Assembly (NCBI GenBank): GCA_047616645.1
Contig: JBLHIH010000205.1
Span: 1-5,334 of the forward strand
Direction: 5' to 3'
Origin: JAHRVQ01 sp047616645
GTDB taxonomy: Bacteria > Pseudomonadota > Gammaproteobacteria > Pseudomonadales > Azotimanducaceae
DNA length: 5,334 bases
The notes beneath the pieces are model-generated. The model saw only the letters and a program-made list of their open reading frames with translations. It did no database searches and was not told the DNA's origin. The first letter of the stretch is position 1, and each line of letters begins with the position of its first letter. Made by a program: the position numbers and the translations under genes. Positions 1-5,334 of the stretch are shown one piece after another.

Positions 1-921
1 AAATCGACCGCCAAGAATCGTGTTTAACACACTAAGTTCCACATAGTCGGGGTTAGAGCGAGGGATACCTTTTCCCCCAATTCGAATGTTTGTTTCTCTA
101 GCGTCATTTTTGTTAACGACGATTACTTTGTTACCAATGTCATTGTCGACTTTTCCTTGCTTCATTGCCTGTGAGGTCGTATTGGATTCTGTGATTGGTT
201 TGTTCTGCCAGTTTTTGAGCTCCTTAGACAGCAAGCGTTTTAGTTTCTTAGCATCAAAATCACCTACCAGGCTAATGGCAATCTGCTTTGCTTGATAATG
301 CTCTTGATGAAAGGCTTTTAAATCACTGGCTTTCATCTGTGTGATGGATTGTTTGTTTCCTTCAACAGGGTTGCCGTAGGCATGATAACCAAATAATGCT
401 TTGTAAAAATACCGGTGAACAATATCCTTTGGCCGCTCTAAGCTGCGCGCCAATTTTTGAAGATGCAGGGACATCATTTTGGATACATCTTGTTCTGGAA
501 ACAGAGGAGCCTGGAGTAGTTCTAAAAATACAGGGAGCAAAACAGTGAGATCTTTAGCTGCTAGTGATAAGGATAAATTCGCAGCATCAGGACTGACGCT
601 AGCGCTAAGACTCGCGCCGTGGAAGTCAAATAGATCTTCTAGGGCCTGTTTGTCGTAATCCTCAATCCCAGTTTTTAGACCATTCACCGTTAAGCCTGCA
701 ATACCTAAGCGTTTGCCATCATTGTTGGCTCCGGCTTTGATAGAGGCAGTGATTGAAATCAGAGGAACTTCGTGCTGCTCCATCAAAAATAGGGTTAAAC
801 CATTTTTAAGCTCGACTCGTTCAAATTGAGGTAACTGAAAAGCTGTATCTGAAGCAATCGCACTGGCACATATAATATTTAATGAGAGAAAGAGAAAGTG
901 AAAGCGAAATTTGATCTTCAT
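1..921 (-). CDS. M16-family peptidase-like protein, inactive-subunit type, exported (3' end cut by window)
   Basis: The frame runs open from ATG at 921 through 307 codons to the left edge. Family members are usually about 430-450 residues, so roughly the last 120-140 are missing. Residues 1-23 form a Sec signal peptide (basic start, hydrophobic core, probable cut AIA|SD), placing it in the periplasm. Residues 35-65 (VELKNGLTLFLMEQHEVPL) and 190-212 (HYQAKQIAISLVGDF) are typical of the M16 N-terminal domain. The visible end, NTILGGRF (300-307), is the usual start of the glycine-rich stretch of the M16 C-domain. Where the active partner has GLSHFFEH, this protein has GLTVNGLK: the zinc histidines and catalytic Glu become Val79, Lys83 and Leu82, and the third ligand is also absent. 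It is therefore probably the non-catalytic half of a heterodimer with the upstream M16 protein, as known for two-subunit M16B enzymes. Its ATG overlaps the partner's TGA (ATGA), with a strong Shine-Dalgarno. Function beyond that is inferred; family assignment is firm. Confidence 0.93.
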   Translation of the reverse strand, partial: MKIKFRFHFLFLSLNIICASAIASDTAFQLPQFERVELKNGLTLFLMEQHEVPLISITASIKAGANNDGKRLGIAGLTVNGLKTGIEDYDKQALEDLFDFHGASLSASVSPDAANLSLSLAAKDLTVLLPVFLELLQAPLFPEQDVSKMMSLHLQKLARSLERPKDIVHRYFYKALFGYHAYGNPVEGNKQSITQMKASDLKAFHQEHYQAKQIAISLVGDFDAKKLKRLLSKELKNWQNKPITESNTTSQAMKQGKVDNDIGNKVIVVNKNDARETNIRIGGKGIPRSNPDYVELSVLNTILGGRF

Positions 922-2330
922 AATTTTCCTCCTTCTACAGCATTCGAATTCTGATCATCAGACATTATATCCGCGGCCTCCTTGCTCCCCAGCTTTCCAA
1001 CGGTTCTACTACTGCGAGAAAGATATTTTTTTGCGACGCGAGCAACATCTTCTTTTGTAATTGCATCGTAAGTTTCTGGCGTTTGAAATAATTTCTTATA
1101 GCCACCATAAAACAATTGGTATGCACCAATTGTATCTGCTTTCTCATTAATGGTTTCCATTTGGCGGTAAAAGCTCATTGTCTTGATGTTTTTGATCTTG
1201 TCCAATTCTCTCTCTTCGATTTGACCAGCGCTAATATTATGGATTTCTTTGTAGATAACTTTTTCGATTTCGTCAGTGCTGACCCCGGCTCTCGCATCTA
1301 TGTAAAGATAAAATAAATTTGGATCGAAACTCATCGGTAAATAGAAAAACAAATCAGTTGCTAATGCCATTTCATCCACAAGTTTGCGATGCAAACGAGA
1401 TGACGCGCCTTCCGCGAGCAGCGTACCCAGGACATCCAATGCAAATGTATCCTCATGACTTGATGCTGGGACTTTATATGCAATCAATAATGCTGGTGCC
1501 TTTGCAGATTCCTTTTTAACGAATACCCGCCGCTCACCTTTTTGTTCAGGCTCAATTGTGTGCACTTTTCTCGGTGGATCGTTTGCTGGAATGTTAGAAA
1601 AGTATTTTGTTGCAAGGTCTTTAATATTCTCGACCTTTAGGTCTCCTACCATAACCACTAAGGCATTATTAGGTGCGTAGTAGGTCCTGAAATAATCTTC
1701 TAAATCTGCTTTGCGCCAATTTTTAATGTCAGATTCATGGCCGATTGTGCCCCAACTGTAAGGATGCGCTCTAAACGCAGCGCCCTTAAGCTCCTCACGT
1801 AAAACCCTAAAGTTACTGTTTTCGAATCCAGTTATTCTCTCAGAGGCAACCACATTTCTCTCGCTCTCCAACATTTTCTCGTCAATAAGAAGGTTGGCTA
1901 TTCGATCGGCTTCGAGTTCGAATATTTTTTCTGTGGCCTTTGTCGGAAACCAATTTGTATATGCGGTGATGTTTTCAGAAGTATAAGCATTATTACCGCC
2001 ACCGTGGCTTTCCATGACACGATCAAATTCTTTAGGTCCGTATTTTTTTGCCCCATTGAACATCATATGTTCAAAAAAATGTGATAAGCCGGTAATGCCT
2101 GGCACTTCATTCCGTGAGCCTACTTTCCAAAAGAGATACATGTTGGCATTAGGTATTGAATGGTCTTCCAGCACTAAAAATTCCATACCATTTTTTAGTG
2201 TAAAACCTTTGATGTCATTAACGGTTGTCGCCAAGGAAACGTGACTGATACCAAAAGCGAGTAGGGCAATGAGTAATTTACTGATTGATGGTTCAAAGAC
2301 CTTATGGGGTTTCGCATTTCTACACTTCAT
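918..2330 (-). CDS. Exported M16B zinc metallopeptidase (insulinase/processing-peptidase family), catalytic subunit
   Basis: This 470-residue protein has the normal length for a one-repeat M16B peptidase. Residues 1-34 look like a Sec signal peptide with a long basic N-region and the core LLIALLAFGI; the likely cut is SLA|TT, so it should act in the periplasm. The inverted zinc motif HFFEH is at 84-88, with His84 and His88 as ligands and Glu87 as catalytic base. Glu164 lies 76 residues after His88, matching the third ligand in mitochondrial processing peptidase beta; Glu157, 7 residues earlier, matches a further conserved glutamate there. The M16 C-domain starts near 265 and carries LLAEGASSRL at 304-313. 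The active site looks intact. The substrate cannot be read from sequence; the family degrades or trims peptides and small proteins inside a closing chamber. The only plausible start is the ATG at 2330; no good Shine-Dalgarno precedes it and no alternative in-frame start fits the signal peptide. It lies 74 bp after the pump gene and overlaps the second M16 gene by 4 bp. Confidence 0.96.
   Translation of the reverse strand: MKCRNAKPHKVFEPSISKLLIALLAFGISHVSLATTVNDIKGFTLKNGMEFLVLEDHSIPNANMYLFWKVGSRNEVPGITGLSHFFEHMMFNGAKKYGPKEFDRVMESHGGGNNAYTSENITAYTNWFPTKATEKIFELEADRIANLLIDEKMLESERNVVASERITGFENSNFRVLREELKGAAFRAHPYSWGTIGHESDIKNWRKADLEDYFRTYYAPNNALVVMVGDLKVENIKDLATKYFSNIPANDPPRKVHTIEPEQKGERRVFVKKESAKAPALLIAYKVPASSHEDTFALDVLGTLLAEGASSRLHRKLVDEMALATDLFFYLPMSFDPNLFYLYIDARAGVSTDEIEKVIYKEIHNISAGQIEERELDKIKNIKTMSFYRQMETINEKADTIGAYQLFYGGYKKLFQTPETYDAITKEDVARVAKKYLSRSSRTVGKLGSKEAADIMSDDQNSNAVEGGKL
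927..934 (-). promoter_or_regulatory. Strong ribosome binding site for the second M16 gene
   Basis: On the minus strand the sequence reads AAGGAGGA, a near-perfect Shine-Dalgarno, with AAAATT between it and the ATG at 921. It lies inside the last codons of the upstream peptidase gene and fixes the start of the second one. Together with the ATGA stop/start overlap it suggests coupled, near-equimolar translation of the two M16 subunits. It is far stronger than the initiation regions of the other genes here. Confidence 0.85.
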
Positions 2331-2368
2331 AATGGGATTGTCTTTAAGGTATGTATTAAGGAACGATA

Positions 2369-2398
2369 AGCATAACCTAAGCGAGCTTAAGGCAGCAA
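2369..2398 (-). promoter_or_regulatory. Weak candidate sigma-70 promoter for the M16 pair
   Basis: On the minus strand TTGCTG (2398-2393) and TATGCT (2374-2369) are separated by 18 bp. They match 3 of 6 and 4 of 6 consensus bases, so this is a weak candidate that could arise by chance in AT-rich DNA. If real, transcription would begin about 30 bp upstream of the peptidase ATG. The spacer contains the inverted repeat at 2378-2389. Confidence 0.25.
2378..2389. promoter_or_regulatory. Perfect inverted repeat resembling a SlyA box (possible operator)
   Basis: The sequence TAAGC-GA-GCTTA has 5-bp arms that pair exactly around a 2-bp centre. It matches 9 of 12 positions of the SlyA binding consensus TTAGCAAGCTAA (consensus from memory), including the AGC and GCT cores. 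It sits between the two boxes of the candidate peptidase promoter. A SlyA-like regulator is encoded about 2.7 kb upstream in the same block. Alternatively it is only a small hairpin at the end of the pump message. Binding is inferred. Confidence 0.35.
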
Positions 2399-2404
2399 TG
2401 CAGA

Positions 2405-3976
2405 TCAGTTTCTCTTAATACGCATAAAACAGGTTGGGATAAGTGCGACAAAGAAGACAAGGGCGATGAGCATGAAACTCTCTTGAAAAGCCATAGTCAA
2501 AGCCTCCGTATATATCGCATTTGACACAAATTCAAAACTCGCTGGAAACTGAAGGATGTATCCCAAATGGTTGTTAAAAATCTTATCTTGAAGTTGAGTT
2601 AAGACGTCCAGAGTTAAGGGTGATGCCGCTAAGGTAAGATTGTGCGCATGTGTATAACTACTTTGTGTGAGATGGATTGATAAGAAATTGACCCCGAAAG
2701 CGCCACCCAATTGCCGAAGAAAGTTAATCGCCCCTGAGCCTTGACTCAACATCGATAGGGGCAGAGCACTCATTGATAAGACATTCAAGCTTGGGAATAT
2801 AAATGCCAACCCGATTCTGCCTAGTAGTGCCCACATTAAAATTGCGCCATAGGCAGTATCAATACTAATATTTCTCATGAACCAGGAGGAAATGCCGAAG
2901 GCTAAGAGGCCAATGAAAACAACAACGGCAGGCTGAATGCGATCGCTTAGCGCCCCGGCAAGGGGGAAGCACAAGGCCATTGCAATGCCGGCAGGCAACA
3001 TGAGTAATCCACTATTGGTTGGCATGATGCCTTGCATGTTCTGGAGGAATAAAGGGACTAAGTAGGTGGAGCCATAAAGACCAATTCCGACGATAAATGT
3101 GACGATTGCGGATGCCAGAAAGGCACCATAGGTAAAAATTCTAAGGTCAAGTAAGGGTTTATCGACAATAGATTCCCGCCAGATAAAAGCGACAAAGGAG
3201 ATAAAGGAAATGCCAAACATGCCAACGGTATACGATGAGTGCCAGCCTTCGCTAACGCCATCAGTAAGGGCCGTTAGAATAGTAATTAAGAAAATAGAGC
3301 ATAAAAGAAAACCAAGCCAATCGAGGGGTTCCGGTTTCTCGGATTTATCTCGTTGCGGCATAAAGACCAGTGCAAGGGGAATACTCACTATCGAAAATGG
3401 TATGGCGAGGAAAAATACATACCGCCAGTTAAAGTGATCGATTAAATACCCCCCAAGTGCTGGGCCAAGGGCGGGCGCGAGAACAACACCGATGCCAAAA
3501 ATACCCATGGCGAAGCCGCGGTTTTTTACCGGGAAGATTTGGAAATTGAGCACCATGGCGATGGGCCCCATTATGCCAGCAGCCGCCCCGGTTATTATGC
3601 GCGAAAAAATCAATACTTCTGGATTCGGTGCAAGGCCGCCCAAGATCGATCCACCCAGAAAGATTGACATGGCGCCAATGTAGGTCGCTCTCATGCCTAA
3701 AGCCTGTATGCACCATGATGTGAGCAACATGGTGACGGTGCCTGCCGCTAGAAAGGCGGTAGATAACCATTGCGCCTTATCGTGTCCGATGCCAAAGGCA
3801 CCCATGATTTCAGGTATGGCGACATTGATAATGGTGCCGGTGAGTAAAGTGGCGAACGAGCCCAACATTGACGTGAAAACAGCAAGCCAGACGTATCTGG
3901 GTCCAAAGGTTTCAAACATAGCTAAAACTGTTGGGCTTGCTTCGATTCCTTCAGGAATTTGAGACGAATTAGCCAT
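2405..3976 (-). CDS. DHA2-family (EmrB/QacA-type) 14-TM major facilitator drug efflux permease
   Basis: The 523-residue product has the length and hydrophobicity of a 14-helix DHA2 antiporter in the inner membrane, which exports drugs or other amphipathic compounds using the proton gradient. Landmarks are: the TM1 signature TGTIINVAIP at 46-55; KAQWLSTAFLAAGTV at 67-81 (TM2); antiporter motif C in TM5, with GPALGG at 171-176; a motif-A-like GALSDR at 341-346; and RQLGGAFG at 421-428. The long periplasmic loop before the last helix (about 438-490) is usual for DHA2. The helix-1 signature in EmrB-like pumps normally has an Asp two residues before the Thr; here that place is Thr46. Its ATG lies inside the end of the adaptor gene (8-bp overlap) and lacks a clear Shine-Dalgarno, so translation is probably coupled to the adaptor. 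With the EmrA-type adaptor it should form a tripartite pump using a TolC-like outer-membrane channel encoded elsewhere. Substrate cannot be predicted. Confidence 0.95.
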   Translation of the reverse strand: MANSSQIPEGIEASPTVLAMFETFGPRYVWLAVFTSMLGSFATLLTGTIINVAIPEIMGAFGIGHDKAQWLSTAFLAAGTVTMLLTSWCIQALGMRATYIGAMSIFLGGSILGGLAPNPEVLIFSRIITGAAAGIMGPIAMVLNFQIFPVKNRGFAMGIFGIGVVLAPALGPALGGYLIDHFNWRYVFFLAIPFSIVSIPLALVFMPQRDKSEKPEPLDWLGFLLCSIFLITILTALTDGVSEGWHSSYTVGMFGISFISFVAFIWRESIVDKPLLDLRIFTYGAFLASAIVTFIVGIGLYGSTYLVPLFLQNMQGIMPTNSGLLMLPAGIAMALCFPLAGALSDRIQPAVVVFIGLLAFGISSWFMRNISIDTAYGAILMWALLGRIGLAFIFPSLNVLSMSALPLSMLSQGSGAINFLRQLGGAFGVNFLSIHLTQSSYTHAHNLTLAASPLTLDVLTQLQDKIFNNHLGYILQFPASFEFVSNAIYTEALTMAFQESFMLIALVFFVALIPTCFMRIKRN

Positions 3977-5042
3977 CAGATTTGTTAATCTTTAACTCAA
4001 CCATCATGCCGGGCTTTAAGTTCAAGCCTTCTGCTTCAAATTTTACTTGGACTTCTATGCGCTGAGTGACTTTTACAAAATTACCACTGGGGTTGGGACT
4101 AGGTAGCATGGCAAATTGACTGGTTGCAGCATTGCCAATATTGCAAATTGATCCCTCTAGGGAATTGTCGGGGTATGCATCGACTAAAATAGTCACTGTA
4201 GATCCTAGTGCTAAATACTGGATCTCTGTTTCTTTTACATAGGCCTTAATCCAAATTTCGTCTGGATTGTGCAGCATAAGAATCCTTTGCCCAGGATAGA
4301 CATATTCTCCTGCGTTGGCGAATGTCTCATCTACTACGCCCTCTAATTTACTTCTTATTGTATGATCTTCTAACTTACTGACTAAGCGGCTTTTTTGTGA
4401 TAGTAGTTCTTGCTTTCTACTGGTGACAATCTCCATCTCTTTGTCGATAACCTTAAGCTCTTCTCTGTTGCCTTCAGAAAGATGGAGTTGGGCTTTTGCT
4501 GTTTCTGTTCTCGCAAGCGCTTGTCTGTAGGATTGTTGGATCTGGTCAACACCGGATTGTCTGGCTTCAAATTCGGCTTCAGAAATCATCTTTTGACCTA
4601 ACAAGGATTCAGCTCTTGTGAAATCCTTCTTTGCTTGGTTGAATAAAATTAATGCTTCACTTGTTGCAGATGTTGAAGCATTTAACTTTGCTTGCTCGGC
4701 ATTAATCGTTGAATTTGCTCTTTTATTTATCAGTTTGTACTTGCTTTGCAAACGTGCAAATTCTGCATCTATCGTATTTAAGGATGCTTCTAATTCGTCA
4801 ACTTGGTGTTCAATATCGCGGGTATCAATTTTGACCAATACCTCATTTAAGGTGACCTTTTTTCCGTCTTTGACCGGAAAGCTGGATATCCAACCTGGTA
4901 TCCGACTACTAACGGAAACCATTGTTGCGGCAACCCTTGCATCTGATACGTAGACAAAACGAGAGCGATCTAGCAACCACACCGCCAGTGCCAAACTAGA
5001 GATGACTAATAATGAAACGGCAAATATATTGGTTTTTGTCAT
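3969..5042 (-). CDS. EmrA/HlyD-type membrane fusion protein (periplasmic adaptor of efflux pump)
   Basis: This 357-residue adaptor links the inner-membrane permease to an outer-membrane channel. It has one N-terminal membrane anchor (about 5-24). The first half of the lipoyl-like domain is at 41-73 (SSRIPGWISSFPVKDGKKV). A long, polar, Leu/Ala/Gln/Glu-rich helical hairpin spans about 75-226. The second lipoyl half is at 227-258 (HTIRSKLEGVVDETFANAGE), followed by a beta-barrel domain to about 350. PSPNPSGNFVKVTQRI at 314-329 is a hallmark of EmrA-type adaptors paired with DHA2 permeases, matching the next gene. It is slightly shorter than E. coli EmrA (about 390). The ATG at 5042 gives the expected short cytoplasmic tail before the anchor. 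No clear Shine-Dalgarno precedes it, and a 14-codon mini-ORF ends on this start, so initiation may be by coupling. It lies 41 bp after the MarR-type gene, and its last 8 bp overlap the permease gene. Confidence 0.95.
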   Translation of the reverse strand: MTKTNIFAVSLLVISSLALAVWLLDRSRFVYVSDARVAATMVSVSSRIPGWISSFPVKDGKKVTLNEVLVKIDTRDIEHQVDELEASLNTIDAEFARLQSKYKLINKRANSTINAEQAKLNASTSATSEALILFNQAKKDFTRAESLLGQKMISEAEFEARQSGVDQIQQSYRQALARTETAKAQLHLSEGNREELKVIDKEMEIVTSRKQELLSQKSRLVSKLEDHTIRSKLEGVVDETFANAGEYVYPGQRILMLHNPDEIWIKAYVKETEIQYLALGSTVTILVDAYPDNSLEGSICNIGNAATSQFAMLPSPNPSGNFVKVTQRIEVQVKFEAEGLNLKPGMMVELKINKSDG

Positions 5043-5083
5043 CTGTTCGTCATCTGTTTGTTTTGTCTTGCAATAGATAGCAT
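5040..5083 (-). other. 41-bp gap between regulator and adaptor genes with a possible 14-codon leader ORF
   Basis: ATG at 5083 immediately follows the regulator's TAA and opens the frame MLSIARQNKQMTNR. Its TGA at 5041-5039 overlaps the adaptor's ATG as ATGA. A second in-frame ATG lies at 5053. No good Shine-Dalgarno is seen. It may be a coupling relay that carries ribosomes from the regulator gene into the adaptor gene, or it may be chance; an open frame this short is expected often by chance. Confidence 0.25.
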
Positions 5084-5334
5084 TTATTGGCAGCCTAGAA
5101 TTTTATTAAAGACGTCTATGCAGGTTTGGATGTCAGACTCTGGAATGTCTCCCAGGATTTCCTGTCGGGCTTCAGAGGCGAGTAGGTCTAGTTCATTCAG
5201 TAATTTGTCTGCTTCTTGAGAAAGGTGTATTGTTTTGCTTCTTCTGTCGTTATGGTCCACCTTTCTTAGAATCAAACCCTTGGCAGACAAATTATCCAGT
5301 AAGCGAACCAAGCTAGGACCCTCGATACCCATTG
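5084..5334 (-). CDS. MarR/SlyA-family winged-helix transcriptional regulator (5' part cut by window)
   Basis: The C-terminal 82 residues, plus the last two bases of another codon, are visible. The family is usually about 140-150 residues, so some 55-65 N-terminal residues lie beyond the right edge, and the Met at 5332 is almost certainly internal. The visible part starts in the helix-turn-helix: MGIEGPSLVRLLDNLSAKGLI closely resembles the SlyA recognition-helix region (GIEQPSLVRTLDQL, recalled). It is followed by the wing with the DxRxxK/R-type motif HNDRRSK (27-33) and C-terminal dimerisation helices ending LGCQ. It is probably a cytoplasmic dimer that represses or activates the downstream efflux genes, as EmrR does for emrAB, and responds to small aromatic or amphipathic ligands; this role is inferred from position. 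Its own promoter and operator lie outside the window. Confidence 0.93.
   Translation of the reverse strand, partial: MGIEGPSLVRLLDNLSAKGLILRKVDHNDRRSKTIHLSQEADKLLNELDLLASEARQEILGDIPESDIQTCIDVFNKILGCQ

Larger units (their letters stand above)
2331..2404 (-). other. Intergenic gap between the pump and peptidase genes, without a clear terminator
   Basis: This 74-bp AT-rich gap separates the efflux-pump stop codon from the start of the catalytic M16 gene. A short inverted repeat is present (listed separately), but no U-run follows it on the minus strand, so intrinsic termination is unlikely. Read-through from the pump genes into the peptidase genes is possible, with an additional weak promoter in the gap. 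No small gene is evident. Confidence 0.6.

Noticed and set aside
86..295. 69-codon plus-strand open frame near the left edge
   Set aside because: It is antisense to the second M16 gene, whose frame is open throughout with clear family motifs, so this is a shadow.
838..921. Lipoprotein signal at Cys18 of the second M16 protein
   Set aside because: The residues before the cysteine are Asn-Ile-Ile, which do not fit the lipobox (small residue at -1); an ordinary signal peptidase I site AIA|SD follows.
1026..2049. Two GCAAAAAAATA sites (T-runs at 1026-1032 and 2043-2049) in the catalytic M16 gene, in the register of a -1 slippery heptamer
   Set aside because: Both encode Ala-Lys-Lys-Tyr using the common AAA codon, the full-length frame continues normally through both, and no downstream stem-loop or meaningful alternative product was recognised.
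2376..2392. Hairpin after the pump gene as a rho-independent terminator
   Set aside because: The stem is short and, on the minus strand, is followed by TTATGCTTATCG rather than a run of T, so it lacks the U-tract needed.
3429..3770. 113-codon open frame on the minus strand inside the pump gene
   Set aside because: It lies wholly within the well-supported DHA2 permease gene in another frame, is rich in His/Arg/Trp as expected of an out-of-frame shadow, and shows no recognisable domain or ribosome site.
4618..4953. 111-codon open frame on the plus strand opposite the adaptor gene
   Set aside because: It is antisense to the coiled-coil-coding part of the adaptor; its composition mirrors that gene and there is no independent start signal.
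1..5334. Mobile element, CRISPR array, tRNA/rRNA or prophage content
   Set aside because: No transposase or integrase motifs, no regularly spaced direct repeats, no tRNA-like cloverleaf and no rRNA conserved segments were noticed; nearly all of the window is covered by five ordinary genes of similar composition.

Overview
The window looks like ordinary chromosomal DNA from a Gram-negative bacterium, most likely a gammaproteobacterium. The support is a SlyA-like MarR regulator, an EmrA/EmrB-type inner-membrane efflux pair, and periplasmic M16 peptidases with Sec signal peptides. Base composition is moderately AT-rich (by eye, low to mid 40s % G+C). I cannot name the genus from the sequence alone.

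All five real genes lie on the minus strand and read from right to left, apparently as one tightly packed block. In order of transcription they are: (1) the C-terminal part of a SlyA/MarR-type winged-helix regulator, cut by the right edge; (2) an EmrA/HlyD-type membrane fusion protein; (3) a 14-helix EmrB/QacA (DHA2) major facilitator, overlapping gene 2 by 8 bp; (4) an exported, catalytically complete M16 zinc peptidase after a 74-bp gap; (5) a second exported M16-family protein, overlapping gene 4 by ATGA and cut by the left edge, in which every zinc-site residue is replaced. Genes 1-3 follow the familiar regulator-adaptor-pump layout of emrRAB. Genes 4-5 follow the known layout of two-subunit bacterial M16B peptidases, with one active and one inactive subunit.

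The non-coding DNA is limited to a 41-bp gap between marR and the adaptor, which holds a 14-codon mini-ORF, and the 74-bp gap before the peptidases. The second gap has no convincing terminator but carries a perfect inverted repeat, TAAGC-GA-GCTTA. It matches 9 of 12 positions of the SlyA consensus box (TTAGCAAGCTAA, from memory) and lies inside a weak candidate promoter. A SlyA-like regulator is encoded in the same block, so this is the most testable observation here: the regulator may control the peptidase pair as well as the pump.

I see no tRNA, rRNA, mobile element, CRISPR array or phage sequence, and no clearly undescribed system. The less usual aspect is the joining of a drug-efflux operon to a periplasmic M16 peptidase pair.
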